Shown one piece after another: positions 31,205-40,765 of a stretch of 64,000 bases of DNA. The notes below the pieces were generated by a model that worked only from the letters and a program-made list of their open reading frames with translations, was not told where the DNA came from and did not search any database. Made by a program: the position numbers and the translations under genes. Position 1 is the stretch's first letter, and the number at the start of each line of letters is the position of its first letter. Location of the stretch: assembly GCF_001544075.1 (NCBI RefSeq), contig NZ_BCNT01000005.1, forward strand, positions 340,410-404,409, in the 5' to 3' direction. This DNA is from Comamonas terrae (GTDB lineage Bacteria > Pseudomonadota > Gammaproteobacteria > Burkholderiales > Burkholderiaceae_C).

Positions 31205-32104
31205 ATGAAGAAGCATTTGTTGGCCATCGCCGTGACGGCTCTGGCAGCCGGCAGCGTGTTTGCCCAGGCCAATGACACACTGGCCAAGATCAAGTCCACC
31301 GGCAGCGTGACTTTCGGTGTGCGCGAATCCTCGGGCCTTGGCTATACGCTGGGCAACGGCAAGTACGTGGGCTTCCATACCGAGATGGGCGAGCGCATCC
31401 TGCATGACATCCAGAAGCAGCTGGGCCTGGCCAAGCTGGAAATCAAGTACCAGCCTGTGACCTCGCAGAACCGCATTCCCCTGGTGCAGAACGGTACCGT
31501 GGACATCGAGTGCGGCTCCACCACCAACAACCTGTCCCGCCAGAAGGATGCCGCCTTCGCCTACACCACCTACGTGGAGGAAGTGCGCATCGCCACCCGT
31601 GCCAATTCCGGCATCAACAGCATCAAGGACCTCAACGGCAAGACGCTGGTGACCACCACGGGCACGACCTCCGTGCAGACCCTGCGCAAGAACAAGCGCG
31701 CCGACGGCCTGACCTTCAAGGAAGTCATGGGCAAGGACCACGCCGACAGCTTCCTGATGCTGGAAACCGGCCGTGCCGACGCCTTCATCATGGACGGCTC
31801 CATCCTGGCCGCCAACATCTCCAAGTCCAAGAACCCCAGCGATTACAAGATCGTGGGTGAAGTGCTGTCGGTGGAGCCCATCGCCTGCATGATGCGCAAG
31901 GATGACCCCGCCTTCAAGAAGGCCGTGGACGACTCCATCGTGCGCCAGATCAAGGACGGCTCGCTGGCCAAGCTGTACGACAAGTGGTTCATGCAGCCGA
32001 TTCCTCCGAACAACGTGAAGATCGGCCTGCCTCTGTCGGCCGCCACCAAGGAAGCCTGGGCGCATCCCAACGACAAGCCCATGGAAGAGTACAAGGTGGA
32101 CTGA
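31205..32104 (+). CDS. gltI: Glutamate/aspartate ABC transporter substrate-binding protein
   Basis: A 299-residue protein with a Sec signal peptide (MKKHLLAIAVTALAAGSVFA, cleavage after about residue 20). The mature domain is a family 3 solute-binding fold: GSVTFGVRESSGLGYTLGNG, GTVDIECGSTTNNLSRQKDA and TTTGTTSVQTLRKN. These match the GltI/YbeJ receptor, which binds L-glutamate and L-aspartate. Strong ribosome site AGGAG at 31195-31199. A terminator-like hairpin after it probably gives the receptor more transcript than the membrane genes. It is followed by gltJ, gltK and gltL. Confidence 0.92.
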   Translation: MKKHLLAIAVTALAAGSVFAQANDTLAKIKSTGSVTFGVRESSGLGYTLGNGKYVGFHTEMGERILHDIQKQLGLAKLEIKYQPVTSQNRIPLVQNGTVDIECGSTTNNLSRQKDAAFAYTTYVEEVRIATRANSGINSIKDLNGKTLVTTTGTTSVQTLRKNKRADGLTFKEVMGKDHADSFLMLETGRADAFIMDGSILAANISKSKNPSDYKIVGEVLSVEPIACMMRKDDPAFKKAVDDSIVRQIKDGSLAKLYDKWFMQPIPPNNVKIGLPLSAATKEAWAHPNDKPMEEYKVD

Positions 32105-32124
32105 TAGGTCCTGGCAATAGGTCG

Positions 32125-32157
32125 CGCCCCTTCGGCCGTTGTTGAAGGGGCGTTTTT
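32125..32157 (+). terminator. Attenuating terminator between gltI and gltJ
   Basis: CGCCCCTTC (32125-32133) pairs with GAAGGGGCG (32144-32152), followed by five T. It lies within an operon, so partial termination would explain high receptor-to-permease ratios. Confidence 0.85.
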
Positions 32158-32221
32158 GTTGCAGGGTGCCGGACAGCTCCGGCGCCCGTGCATCTCCCGT
32201 AAAGATGAATGAGGTGCTCGT

Positions 32222-32974
32222 ATGAGTTGGGATTGGCAGGTGTTTTGCCAGGACACCATTACCCAAGAGGTCGGGCAAAGCTGTTTTGGAAAGAACGGCG
32301 ACACCACCTACCTGGACTGGATGCTGTCCGCCTGGGGGTGGACGGTCTCCGTATCGCTGTTGTCATTGCTGGTGGCGCTTGTGCTGGGCGCCATCGTCGG
32401 CACGCTGCGCACGTTGCCGGACCGTCCATGGATCGTGCGGCTGGGCAATGCCTGGGTCGAACTGTTCCGCAATATTCCGCTGCTGGTGCAGATCTTCGTC
32501 TGGTACCACGTGATCCCGTCGATCTTCCCGGCGCTCAAGAAGCTCGATGCCTTTGTGCTTGTGGTCTTCGCCATCGGGCTGTTCACCTCGGCGCGTATCG
32601 CCGAGCAGGTGCGCTCGGGCATCCAGGCCCTGCCGCGCGGCCAGCGCTATGCGGGCATGGCCATGGGCTTCACCACGTTCCAGACCTACCGCTATGTGCT
32701 GCTGCCCATGGCGTTTCGCATCATCATCCCGCCGCTGACCAGCGAGTCGATGAACGTGTTCAAGAATTCGTCGGTGGCGTTCGCCGTCTCGGTGGCCGAA
32801 CTCACCATGTTTGCCATGCAGGCACAGGAGGAAACCGCGCGAGGCGTCGAGGTCTATCTCGCCGTGACGGCCCTCTATGTGATTTCTGCCCTTGTCATCA
32901 ACCGCATCATGGCGTTCATTGAAAAGCGCTCGCGGGTTCCCGGTCTGATCGCAGCCAGCGGTGGAGGTCACTGA
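32222..32974 (+). CDS. gltJ: Glutamate/aspartate ABC transporter permease GltJ
   Basis: A 250-residue inner-membrane protein of the HisM family. After a short N-terminal part it reads WGWTVSVSLLSLLVALVLGA. The EAA loop contains EQVRSGIQALPRGQRYAGMA MGF. C-terminal NVFKNSSVAFAVSVAELTM is typical of glutamate/aspartate permease J. It pairs with GltK (2-bp gap) to form the pore. Confidence 0.92.
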   Translation: MSWDWQVFCQDTITQEVGQSCFGKNGDTTYLDWMLSAWGWTVSVSLLSLLVALVLGAIVGTLRTLPDRPWIVRLGNAWVELFRNIPLLVQIFVWYHVIPSIFPALKKLDAFVLVVFAIGLFTSARIAEQVRSGIQALPRGQRYAGMAMGFTTFQTYRYVLLPMAFRIIIPPLTSESMNVFKNSSVAFAVSVAELTMFAMQAQEETARGVEVYLAVTALYVISALVINRIMAFIEKRSRVPGLIAASGGGH

Positions 32975-32976
32975 AA

Positions 32977-33648
32977 ATGGATCTGCATCTCGATTGGTCA
33001 TTCTTTTCCTGGGACCTGTTCAGCAACTATGTCTGGAAGGGCTTCAAGTACAGCGTTCTGCTGACCGTGATCGCCACGCTGGGCGGCATCTTCTTCGGCA
33101 CGCTGCTGGCGCTGATGCGCCTGTCGGGCAAGAAGTGGCTGGACCTGCCGGCCACCATCTATGTCAACGGCATGCGTTCGATTCCGCTGGTGATGGTGAT
33201 CCTGTGGTTCTTCCTGCTGGTGCCGATGATCATCGGCGAGCCCATCGGCGCGGAGACTTCGGCCATCGTCACCTTCGTGGCGTTCGAGGCGGCCTACTTC
33301 TCCGAGATCATGCGCGCGGGCATCCAGTCGATTCCGCGCGGCCAGGTTTTCGCGGGCCAGGCGCTGGGCATGACCTACGGCCAGAACATGCGTCTGGTGG
33401 TGCTGCCTCAGGCCTTCCGCAACATGCTGCCCGTGCTGCTGACACAGACCATCATCCTGTTCCAGGACACCTCGCTGGTCTACGCCATCGGCGCCTACGA
33501 CATGCTCAAGGGCTTCGACATCGCCGGCAAGAACTACGGCCGTCCCGTGGAGTCCTACCTCACGGCCGCCGTGACCTACTTCGTGATCTGCTATGCGCTG
33601 TCGTGGTTCGTCAAGCGCCTGCACAAGAAGATCGCCATCATCCGTTAA
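32977..33648 (+). CDS. gltK: Glutamate/aspartate ABC transporter permease GltK
   Basis: A 223-residue permease with several membrane segments: YVWKGFKYSVLLTVIATLGG, the NGMRSIPLVMVILWFFLLVP segment, and the ATPase-contact loop EIMRAGIQSIPRGQVFAGQA. TSLVYAIGAYDMLKGFDIAG near the end is characteristic of GltK. It begins 2 bp after gltJ and is followed after 25 bp by the ATPase gene. Confidence 0.92.
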   Translation: MDLHLDWSFFSWDLFSNYVWKGFKYSVLLTVIATLGGIFFGTLLALMRLSGKKWLDLPATIYVNGMRSIPLVMVILWFFLLVPMIIGEPIGAETSAIVTFVAFEAAYFSEIMRAGIQSIPRGQVFAGQALGMTYGQNMRLVVLPQAFRNMLPVLLTQTIILFQDTSLVYAIGAYDMLKGFDIAGKNYGRPVESYLTAAVTYFVICYALSWFVKRLHKKIAIIR

Positions 33649-33673
33649 GCCTGCTTCCGTTTGAGGAATTGCA

Positions 33674-34411
<738 letters not shown>

Positions 34412-34428
34412 TGCTGCCGGCACCCGCA

Positions 34429-34456
34429 AAAAAGGCGCTCCCGGGAGCGCCTTTTT
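34429..34456. terminator. Rho-independent terminator after gltL
   Basis: AAAAAGGCGCTCC (34429-34441) and GGAGCGCCTTTTT (34444-34456) are perfect complements with A- and T-runs at the ends, so it can act in both directions between convergent operons. Confidence 0.93.
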
Positions 34457-34473
34457 ATGGGCTGGCACATTGA

Positions 34474-34563
34474 AAAGAAGAGCTGCCAGCGCCTGTCTGT
34501 CAAAGGATCCGGAACTTTTCTATATTGAAGTCCTTGTGTGTATGGCGCAAGCTGCTCTTCTTT
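34474..34563. repeat. Family-1 nested inverted repeat, copy E
   Basis: Outer arms 34474-34493 and 34544-34563 pair at 17 of 20 positions (AAAGAAGAGC core). The inner CAAAGGA (34501-34507) pairs with TCCTTG (34531-34536). It lies between gltL and the convergent Bug receptor gene, just behind the gltL terminator. Confidence 0.75.
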
Positions 34564-34579
34564 CAGGAGCTTCCGGCAT

Positions 34580-35572
34580 TCAGTCCAGCTGCACGCCCGT
34601 GTCCTTGACGAGCCGGCTCCAGTCTTCCAGGTCCTGGCGCATGGTTTGCGTGAACTGCTGCGGCGTGGTCAGCGGCAGGTCGGGAAAGTTGAGTTCGCGC
34701 ATGCGCTGCGCCAGCGCCGGCTCCTGGAGCGCGCGCAGCACCTGTTCGTTGAGCCGCGCAATGATGGCCGGCGGCGTCTTGGCGGGCGCGAAGATGCCGT
34801 ACCACGAGTAGTTCTTGAACGGGTAGCCGGCCTCGGTCATGGAGGGCACGTCGGGCAGGGACGGCAGGCGCCCGGAGCTGCTGTGCGCCAGCGCCTTCAC
34901 GCGGCCTGCCTTCACGAGTTCCACGGTGGTGGCGGTGTCGCCGAAGCCCGCATCCACCTGGCCGCCCATGATGTCCTGCACGCAGGGGCTGGAGCCCTTG
35001 TACGGTATGTGGGTCAGGCTGATGCCGGCCTGCTTCTTGAGGCTCTCCATGGTCAGGTGGCCGCCCGAACCCAGGCCCCAGGAGCAGTAGTTGAGTTCGT
35101 TGGGGTGGGCCTTGGCATAGGCCACGAATTCCTTCAGCGTGTTGACCGGCAGGTTTTTCCTGACCAGCAGCAGGTTGCCGCCGCGGCCGATCTGCGCGAT
35201 GGGCGCGAAATCCCTGAGAGGGTCATAGGGCAGCTTGCGGTAGAGGCTGGGATTGACCACCATGGAGGCCGCATAGGTGAACAGCAGCCGGTAGCCGTCG
35301 GCCGGTCCCTTGGCCACGTATTCGACGCCGATGATGCCGTTGGCGCCGGGCCGGTTGTCCACGACGAAGGGCTGCTTCATGGCCTTGCCCAGCGCGTCGG
35401 CGAACAGGCGCGCAATGGTGTCGGTGCCGCCGGCGGCGGCCGTGGGCACGACCAGCGTCACGGGCCGGTTGGGATAGTCGGCGGTGGTTTGCGCGTGGGC
35501 AAGGCCGGTGGCGGATGCCAGGGCGGCTGCCAGGGCCAGGGCCCGGCGCAGGCAGTGCAGTTGCTCGATCAT
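34580..35572 (-). CDS. Bug/TctC-family tripartite tricarboxylate receptor (1)
   Basis: A 330-residue periplasmic solute receptor with a Sec signal peptide (ALALAAALASATGLAHA, cleavage near residue 27). The mature protein opens with YPNRPVTLVVPTAAAGGTDT and has FVVDNRPGANGIIGVEYVAK, VDAGFGDTATTVELVKAGRV, and PSLPDVPSMTEAGYP, all hallmarks of the Bug family that binds carboxylates through the first two loops. The ATG at 35570-35572 has AGGAGA just upstream; an upstream start at 35599 is less likely. It is the last gene of the seven-gene minus-strand operon. No TctA/TctB permease is nearby. Confidence 0.9.
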   Translation of the reverse strand: MIEQLHCLRRALALAAALASATGLAHAQTTADYPNRPVTLVVPTAAAGGTDTIARLFADALGKAMKQPFVVDNRPGANGIIGVEYVAKGPADGYRLLFTYAASMVVNPSLYRKLPYDPLRDFAPIAQIGRGGNLLLVRKNLPVNTLKEFVAYAKAHPNELNYCSWGLGSGGHLTMESLKKQAGISLTHIPYKGSSPCVQDIMGGQVDAGFGDTATTVELVKAGRVKALAHSSSGRLPSLPDVPSMTEAGYPFKNYSWYGIFAPAKTPPAIIARLNEQVLRALQEPALAQRMRELNFPDLPLTTPQQFTQTMRQDLEDWSRLVKDTGVQLD

Positions 35573-35664
35573 GGATGTTCTCCTGGGAAATGGCGTCACA
35601 CGCTTTTCGCTGCCCCGCAGCAGGGGCGTTGTTCATTGCGGCCGCCGGCTCCGGCGGCGCGCCG

Positions 35665-36918
35665 CTAGCGGATGCCGAACCGGCCCTGCGTGCCCTGTTC
35701 GATCATGTCGGCGCTGACCTTGTAGAGATTGCGCGAGACGTAGCTGGCAACCTGCGTGGCGCGCTCGCGCAGCCAGGCGGCCTTGAGCGCGCGCGCCTGG
35801 GCGATCTCGGGCGCATCGCCGTGGGCCGTGGCCAGCAGGTCGATGACGTGCAGCGCCAGTTGCCAGCGGCCGGCGTCGGCCAGCGCCCGGGCACTGGCGA
35901 TGACGGCGGGCTTGTCGGCAATGGCCTGGGCCACGGCAGCGCCCACGGCTTCGGGCGGCTCGGGGTGCAGCGTGGAAGGGTTGCGGTCCCACCAGCCGTT
36001 TTCGGAGCGGTAGATGTCGCGCACGATGTAGCTGGGGTCGCCATAGGTGGGCTTCATCCAGGGCACGCCGAACAGTTCCTCGGGATAGTGCATGCGGGCC
36101 AGCACCTGCTGCTCGTTCAGGCCTTCGTTCATCAGCCGCACGACTTCGGCGCGCAGCCAGCGCAGCGCGCGGGCCGTATGCGTCAGCACCTGCCGCACCT
36201 GGTCCTCGCCTTCGATCACGGGGCCGAATTCGCGCACGGCGATGCGGGGCCCGAGCGCAGCCAGGGCCTCCAGCGTGCCGGCCCAGCGCATGGTGTCGCG
36301 CAGGGTGCGGAACGGCGTGCCGATGTTGGGGATGGAGTCCAGCAGCGCCGCGCCGCCGTAGAGCACGCGCTGCGCGGGGCTCCACAGCGCGATGGCGTCG
36401 TCGGTTTCCGACGGGGCCCAGAGCAGCTCGATGCGCTGCTCGCCGCTGCCGATGACCAGGCGCTCGTCGAAGGTCTCGGTGGGCTCGTGCATGGTGAGCC
36501 GATGCTCGAAGAAGCCGGGCGAGCGGTTGAACTGCACTTCGGCCATGCGGTGCTGCAGCGCCTGGGTTTCGCGGTAGCGCGCATGGCGGCGCGGCACGTT
36601 GCGGTGGGCGATGATGCGCGGCGCGGGCTCGCCGCGCTGGCGCGCATGCTCGAGCCACTGCGGCACACCGGCGTTGTAGCCGATGTGGCCGTGGCTGTAG
36701 CACAGCGCATGCACGGGGGCGTCGCTGAGCTGGCGCAGGCTCTCGATCATGCCCTGGGTCACCGAGCCGCCGGGGCCGGCGTCGATGAGCACGAGGCCGG
36801 CATCGGTCTCGGCCACGAAGGACTGGCCCTGGCCGCGCAGTATGTGCAGCCCCGGGGCCACGGTCTCGCTGCCCGTGCCCACGAGCAAAAAGGGCTTGTC
36901 GTCGTCTTTGCCGTTCAT
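35665..36918 (-). CDS. Alkylsulfatase-like metallo-beta-lactamase-fold protein with altered metal motif
   Basis: A 417-residue protein. The N-terminal metallo-beta-lactamase fold shows VLIDAGPGGSVTQGMIESLR, the active-site region CYSHGHIGYNAGVPQWLEHA, and LLWAPSETDDAIALWSPAQR. The middle part LYGGAALLDSIPNIGTPFRT and the helical alkyl-sulfatase dimerisation domain (EVVRLMNEGLNEQQVLARMH, ending DPSYIVRDIYRSENGWWDRN) match SdsA1-type alkylsulfatases. The usual HxHxDH motif is HGHIGY, so the Asp and third His are absent. It may use one metal, catalyse another hydrolysis, or be non-catalytic. It starts one base after the preceding gene's stop. Confidence 0.75.
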   Translation of the reverse strand: MNGKDDDKPFLLVGTGSETVAPGLHILRGQGQSFVAETDAGLVLIDAGPGGSVTQGMIESLRQLSDAPVHALCYSHGHIGYNAGVPQWLEHARQRGEPAPRIIAHRNVPRRHARYRETQALQHRMAEVQFNRSPGFFEHRLTMHEPTETFDERLVIGSGEQRIELLWAPSETDDAIALWSPAQRVLYGGAALLDSIPNIGTPFRTLRDTMRWAGTLEALAALGPRIAVREFGPVIEGEDQVRQVLTHTARALRWLRAEVVRLMNEGLNEQQVLARMHYPEELFGVPWMKPTYGDPSYIVRDIYRSENGWWDRNPSTLHPEPPEAVGAAVAQAIADKPAVIASARALADAGRWQLALHVIDLLATAHGDAPEIAQARALKAAWLRERATQVASYVSRNLYKVSADMIEQGTQGRFGIR

Positions 36919-36919
36919 C

Positions 36920-38290
36920 TCATGTCTCCTTGTCGTTGTCCAGACGCTGCAGCGGCGGCAGCGCATGGCGCCCGTCCAGCAGTTCGGGGCGCGGCAGATA
37001 GGCGCGCAGGCACAGGTAGAAATCGCCCTGCGGCGCGGGCAGCCAGTTGGCCTGCGCGGCCTCGCCTTCGGGCCGCGCATGCTGGATGTGCAGGGTCAGG
37101 CCGCCGTCGGCATCGCGGTGCAGCCCCGGCGTGCGGTCGCCGATCGCATAGCGGTCCACGGGGTTGTCCACCAGCATGTAGTTGCGTGCGTCGTACATCG
37201 TGACCGACCAGAATGCCTGCACGGGCGGCAGCTGTTCGGGCGCAAAGCGCAGGCGGTAGCGCGCGCCGCCGTGCAGCGGCCGGCCTTGCGCATCGGTCCA
37301 GGCCATGGGGTAGACGGCTTCGCGCCCGTCCAGCATGCCGATGTACTTGAGCGCCACCTGGGCCCGGGTGAGATAGTCGCTGCCAAAACCGTCCAGCACC
37401 AGCGGCGGCAGCACCCAGCCCGAGGGCTGGGTCGTGCCCGACTGCGCGTTGCGCAGCCGCGGCAGCACCGCATCCAGCGCCTGCTGCAGCGCCCGCGCCT
37501 GCCCGTCATCCAGTGCGGTGCAGCCACTGCCCAGGCCCACGGCCGCAAAGCGCTCCACCAGTTCGCGCTGCGTCGCGGGCGGCGGGTTCTCGCGCAGCGC
37601 GGCGTTGACCTGGGCGGCGAAGTGGGCTGCCGTGGCGGGGGCCTGCGGGTCGCAATCCGGTGCAAAGGCCTGGGGCGCGGGCGCGACTCCCGCCTGGCCG
37701 GCCAGCCAGTCGGCCAGCGGGGCCACGCTGAAGCCGTTCTGCAGCGCATGCACGGCCGCGAGGTCATGGGGACCGTCCACCAGGATGCGGCCTATGACCC
37801 AGAGCCAGCGCGTGGGTGCCTGGATATGCGTGCCCGGCGCCTCGAAGCCCGCGGGCAGCGGGCCAGTCCAGCCCGGCGCAGTGACCAGGAAGGAGCGGGC
37901 CTGCGTGCCGGTCAGGCGCGGGCCGATGTGGGCGAAGGGGTTGGTGTAGAAGTCCAGCAGGCCCAGCACGTAGTAGCGCCCGGCGGTGTCGGGCACGTCG
38001 ATGACCAGCGGCCCGGCGCCCAGGTCCAGCCAGGCATTGGTGTAGAGCGTGTCGTTGTTGGGCGTGACCACGCGGCTGGTGCCGGCGCGCAGCAGCTGGC
38101 GCGCGTGGGTGAACAGATTGCACCAGCGCATGCCTTCGGGCGCAGCCTGGCCGGCCTCGGTGCGTCGGGGCGAGGTGGCCGCGCGCATGCGGCGCATCTC
38201 GTAGAGCGGATAGGCCCAGGTCACGGCCTCTTCGGCCAGGGCCTGCAGCCCGGCGCCTGTGGCGGGGGCGGTGGCAGCCACGGCGGTCAT
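36920..38290 (-). CDS. DUF1254/DUF1214 protein (second of a tandem pair)
   Basis: A 456-residue protein with no signal peptide. The N-terminal DUF1254-type region reads AVTWAYPLYEMRRMRAATSP and VVTPNNDTLYTNAWLDLGAG, then GRYYVLGLLDFYTNPFAHIG. The C-terminal DUF1214-type region reads FWSVTMYDARNYMLVDNPVD and RYAIGDRT, then NWLPAPQGDFYLCLRAYLPR. The biochemical role of this family is not established. The ATG at 38288-38290 overlaps the upstream paralogue's stop as ATGA. Both paralogues keep the same order of motifs, so this is an old tandem duplication. Confidence 0.8.
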   Translation of the reverse strand: MTAVAATAPATGAGLQALAEEAVTWAYPLYEMRRMRAATSPRRTEAGQAAPEGMRWCNLFTHARQLLRAGTSRVVTPNNDTLYTNAWLDLGAGPLVIDVPDTAGRYYVLGLLDFYTNPFAHIGPRLTGTQARSFLVTAPGWTGPLPAGFEAPGTHIQAPTRWLWVIGRILVDGPHDLAAVHALQNGFSVAPLADWLAGQAGVAPAPQAFAPDCDPQAPATAAHFAAQVNAALRENPPPATQRELVERFAAVGLGSGCTALDDGQARALQQALDAVLPRLRNAQSGTTQPSGWVLPPLVLDGFGSDYLTRAQVALKYIGMLDGREAVYPMAWTDAQGRPLHGGARYRLRFAPEQLPPVQAFWSVTMYDARNYMLVDNPVDRYAIGDRTPGLHRDADGGLTLHIQHARPEGEAAQANWLPAPQGDFYLCLRAYLPRPELLDGRHALPPLQRLDNDKET

Positions 38291-39675
38291 GCGTGCACCG
38301 CCTGCGCCTGCAGGGCCGGGATGCGCCAGCTTTGCACGCCGTCGCGCGGGTAGTACATGCGCAGGATGAGGTAGAAGCGCCCTGCGGGCGCGGGCAGCCA
38401 GTTGGCGGTGTCGGCCGGGCGCTGGTGGCCGATCGTTATCTCCAGGCTGCCGTCGGCGCCGTACCGCAGGCCCGGCGTACGGTCGCCGATGGCATGGCGC
38501 CCGATCTCGTTGGGGTAGAGGAAGCGGTCGCTGTCGTAGAGTGTGACGGACCAGAAGGCATCGGCCGGCGGCAGGTCGCCGGCGTCGAAGCGCATCACGT
38601 AGCGCTGCCGGCCGTCGAGCGGCTCCAGGGCCGCATCGTAGTGCGAAGCAGCATAGATGGCCTCGGTCGTGGCCAGCGCGCCCAGGCCCAGGTAGGCGGT
38701 GCGCGCGCGGATCAGGTAGTGGCTGCCGTAGCGGCCGGTACTGGCCGTCATGGTCCAGGGTTTGGGGCGGCGGTTGCTGCCCATGGCGGCCACCGTCTGC
38801 ACGCCGTCGGCAAAGCCTTCGACGAGGCCGGCGCGCGTGGGCTCGTCCAGCGCTTCCCAGGAAAAAGGCATGCCGGGCACCAGGCCGGCCTGGCCCAGCC
38901 AGGCCACCAGCCCGCGGTCCTCGACGCGGCCCGGTGCCTCGGCCAGTGCCTGGCAGAGATTGGTGAAAAAGCGCGGCGCCACCTGGGCGGCCGGCTCTCC
39001 GTTCTCGAAGGCGGCGGCCATGGCGTCCACGGGTTCGCCGCACCAGTGCGCGATGGCGGCGGGGCGCCCATCGGGCGCCGTGCCGGGCGCGGGCTCCAGG
39101 CGGATTTCCGACTGCAGCGCGCGGGCCGCGGGCCAGTCGCTTTCATCGCCCGCGAGGATGCGGCCGATCAGCCAGACGAGGTGGGTGGGGCAGTGCACCA
39201 CGCGCAGCCCGGCCAGCGATGCCGGCACCTGGCCGCCGGGGCCGACCAGCACCACGGTCTCGCCTTCGGGCGCGCAGTTGCGCGGGCCCAGGTTCTCGAA
39301 ATTCTCGGTATAGGCGTCGTACAGGGGCAGCACGAAATAGCGCCCCGGATGCTTGGCCGAGGAGGGAACGGTGAGCAGCATGGGGCCGCCTTCCAGGTTC
39401 AGCCAGGCCATGGAGTACAGCAGGTCGTTGGCCGGAGTGACCACGTCGCGGTCCTCATGGGTCGATGGCCGCGGCGCATGGTGCAGCGTGTTCATCGGCG
39501 CGCGCACGTCCGAGCCGGTGGAGCTGCCCGTGCGGCGCTGGGCCTGCGGCGCGGTCTGCAGCGCGCAGGTGCGGTAGGTCTCGGTCAGCGGATAGCCGTA
39601 GACGAAGGCGGTCTGGCCGATGGCGCGGGCCAGGGCCTGGCGTACCTGCTGCAGGGAGGGGGCGGACTGGGTCAT
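38287..39675 (-). CDS. DUF1254/DUF1214 protein (first of a tandem pair)
   Basis: A 462-residue paralogue of the next gene. Motifs: AFVYGYPLTETYRTCALQTA, DVVTPANDLLYSMAWLNLEG, GRYFVLPLYDAYTENFENLG in the DUF1254 part; FWSVTLYDSDRFLYPNEIGR HAIGDRT and NWLPAPAGRFYLILRMYYPR in the DUF1214 part. No signal peptide is evident, so it is probably cytoplasmic. It sits between a Bug receptor (42-bp gap) and its paralogue (4-bp overlap). Function unknown; the operon context suggests work on a carboxylate or ester that the receptors import. Confidence 0.8.
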   Translation of the reverse strand: MTQSAPSLQQVRQALARAIGQTAFVYGYPLTETYRTCALQTAPQAQRRTGSSTGSDVRAPMNTLHHAPRPSTHEDRDVVTPANDLLYSMAWLNLEGGPMLLTVPSSAKHPGRYFVLPLYDAYTENFENLGPRNCAPEGETVVLVGPGGQVPASLAGLRVVHCPTHLVWLIGRILAGDESDWPAARALQSEIRLEPAPGTAPDGRPAAIAHWCGEPVDAMAAAFENGEPAAQVAPRFFTNLCQALAEAPGRVEDRGLVAWLGQAGLVPGMPFSWEALDEPTRAGLVEGFADGVQTVAAMGSNRRPKPWTMTASTGRYGSHYLIRARTAYLGLGALATTEAIYAASHYDAALEPLDGRQRYVMRFDAGDLPPADAFWSVTLYDSDRFLYPNEIGRHAIGDRTPGLRYGADGSLEITIGHQRPADTANWLPAPAGRFYLILRMYYPRDGVQSWRIPALQAQAVHA

Positions 39676-39717
39676 GGGATCAACCTTTGGAAAGAAGGGG
39701 GGGAAAGGCGCAAGGCT

Positions 39718-40725
39718 TCAGTTCGGCTGCACGCCCGTGGACTGGGTGAGCGCGATGGCAACAGGCAGATAGGCGCGGTAGGCGGCAGCCGCCTGGGCCG
39801 GCGTATTGCCGATGGGGTCGGCGCCCATTTCCTGCAGGCGGCGCAGCATCTCGGGCTGCCTGACCACCAGGGCGACCTCCTGGCCCAGGCGCTCGACGAT
39901 GGCATCGGGCGTTTTGGCCGGCACCATCAGTGAAGTCGGCGCCATGAAGGTGTAGACATCGTCCTTGAAGCCCTGCTCGGCGAAGGTGGGCACCTGCGGC
40001 AGCGCGGATGCGCGGGTGGTGCCGGGCACGGCCAGCGCGCGCACCTTGCCTGCATCGATATAGGGCTTGAGCGCGGCGATGGAGCCCGAGGTCATCTGGA
40101 TCATGCCGCTGACCAGATCCGAGACCATGGGGCTCTCGCCCTTGTAGGCGGCGTGCAGCACCTGCACGCCGTATTTGCGCTCCATGAAGGCCTGTATCTG
40201 GTGCGGCTGGGTGCCCGGGCCCCAGGAGCCCATGGCGTATTTGCCGGGCGCCTGGCGCGCTAGCTCTATCAGCTCGGCAAACGTCCTGGCCGGCACCGAC
40301 GAGTGCACCACCATGACGGTGCGCTGGCCCGCGATGTCGGAGACCATGCGCAGGTCGGTGCGCGGGTCGTAGGGCAGCTTCTTGTAGAGCACGAGGTTGG
40401 CCGCGATCGGGCCGGGCACGGTCAGCAGCAGCGTGTAGCCGTCGGGGGCGCTCTTGGCCACATGGTCGGTGCCGATGATGCCGCCGGCGCCGCTGCGGTT
40501 TTCCACGATGACGGGCTGACCCAGGCGCCGGGACAGGCCGTCGCCCAGCGTGCGCGCCAGGATGTCGGCGGAGCCGCCGGCGGCGAACTGCACGATGATG
40601 CGCAGTGGCTTGCTGGGGTAGCCCTCCTGGGCGCGGGCCGCGCCCGCTGGCAGGGCCAGTGCGGGGGCCAGGCTGGCCAGTTGCAGCAGGCAGGCGCGCC
40701 GGGAGAAGGTGTTCGGACGGGTCAT
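39718..40725 (-). CDS. Bug/TctC-family tripartite tricarboxylate receptor (2)
   Basis: A 335-residue periplasmic receptor. The N-terminus MTRPNTFSRRACLLQLASLA carries a twin-arginine (SRRACLL) motif followed by a hydrophobic stretch and a LPAGAARAQ cleavage region, so Tat export is possible. The mature part shows YPSKPLRIIVQFAAGGSADI, VIVENRSGAGGIIGTDHVAK and ALPQVPTFAEQGFKDDVYTF. The binding-loop sequences differ from the other receptor of the operon, suggesting a different but related ligand. It lies 40 bp after the acyl-CoA synthetase gene. Confidence 0.9.
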   Translation of the reverse strand: MTRPNTFSRRACLLQLASLAPALALPAGAARAQEGYPSKPLRIIVQFAAGGSADILARTLGDGLSRRLGQPVIVENRSGAGGIIGTDHVAKSAPDGYTLLLTVPGPIAANLVLYKKLPYDPRTDLRMVSDIAGQRTVMVVHSSVPARTFAELIELARQAPGKYAMGSWGPGTQPHQIQAFMERKYGVQVLHAAYKGESPMVSDLVSGMIQMTSGSIAALKPYIDAGKVRALAVPGTTRASALPQVPTFAEQGFKDDVYTFMAPTSLMVPAKTPDAIVERLGQEVALVVRQPEMLRRLQEMGADPIGNTPAQAAAAYRAYLPVAIALTQSTGVQPN

Positions 40726-40765
40726 GCGGTTCCTCCGTGCAAAAGACAGAAAAGCGGCGCAGGCG

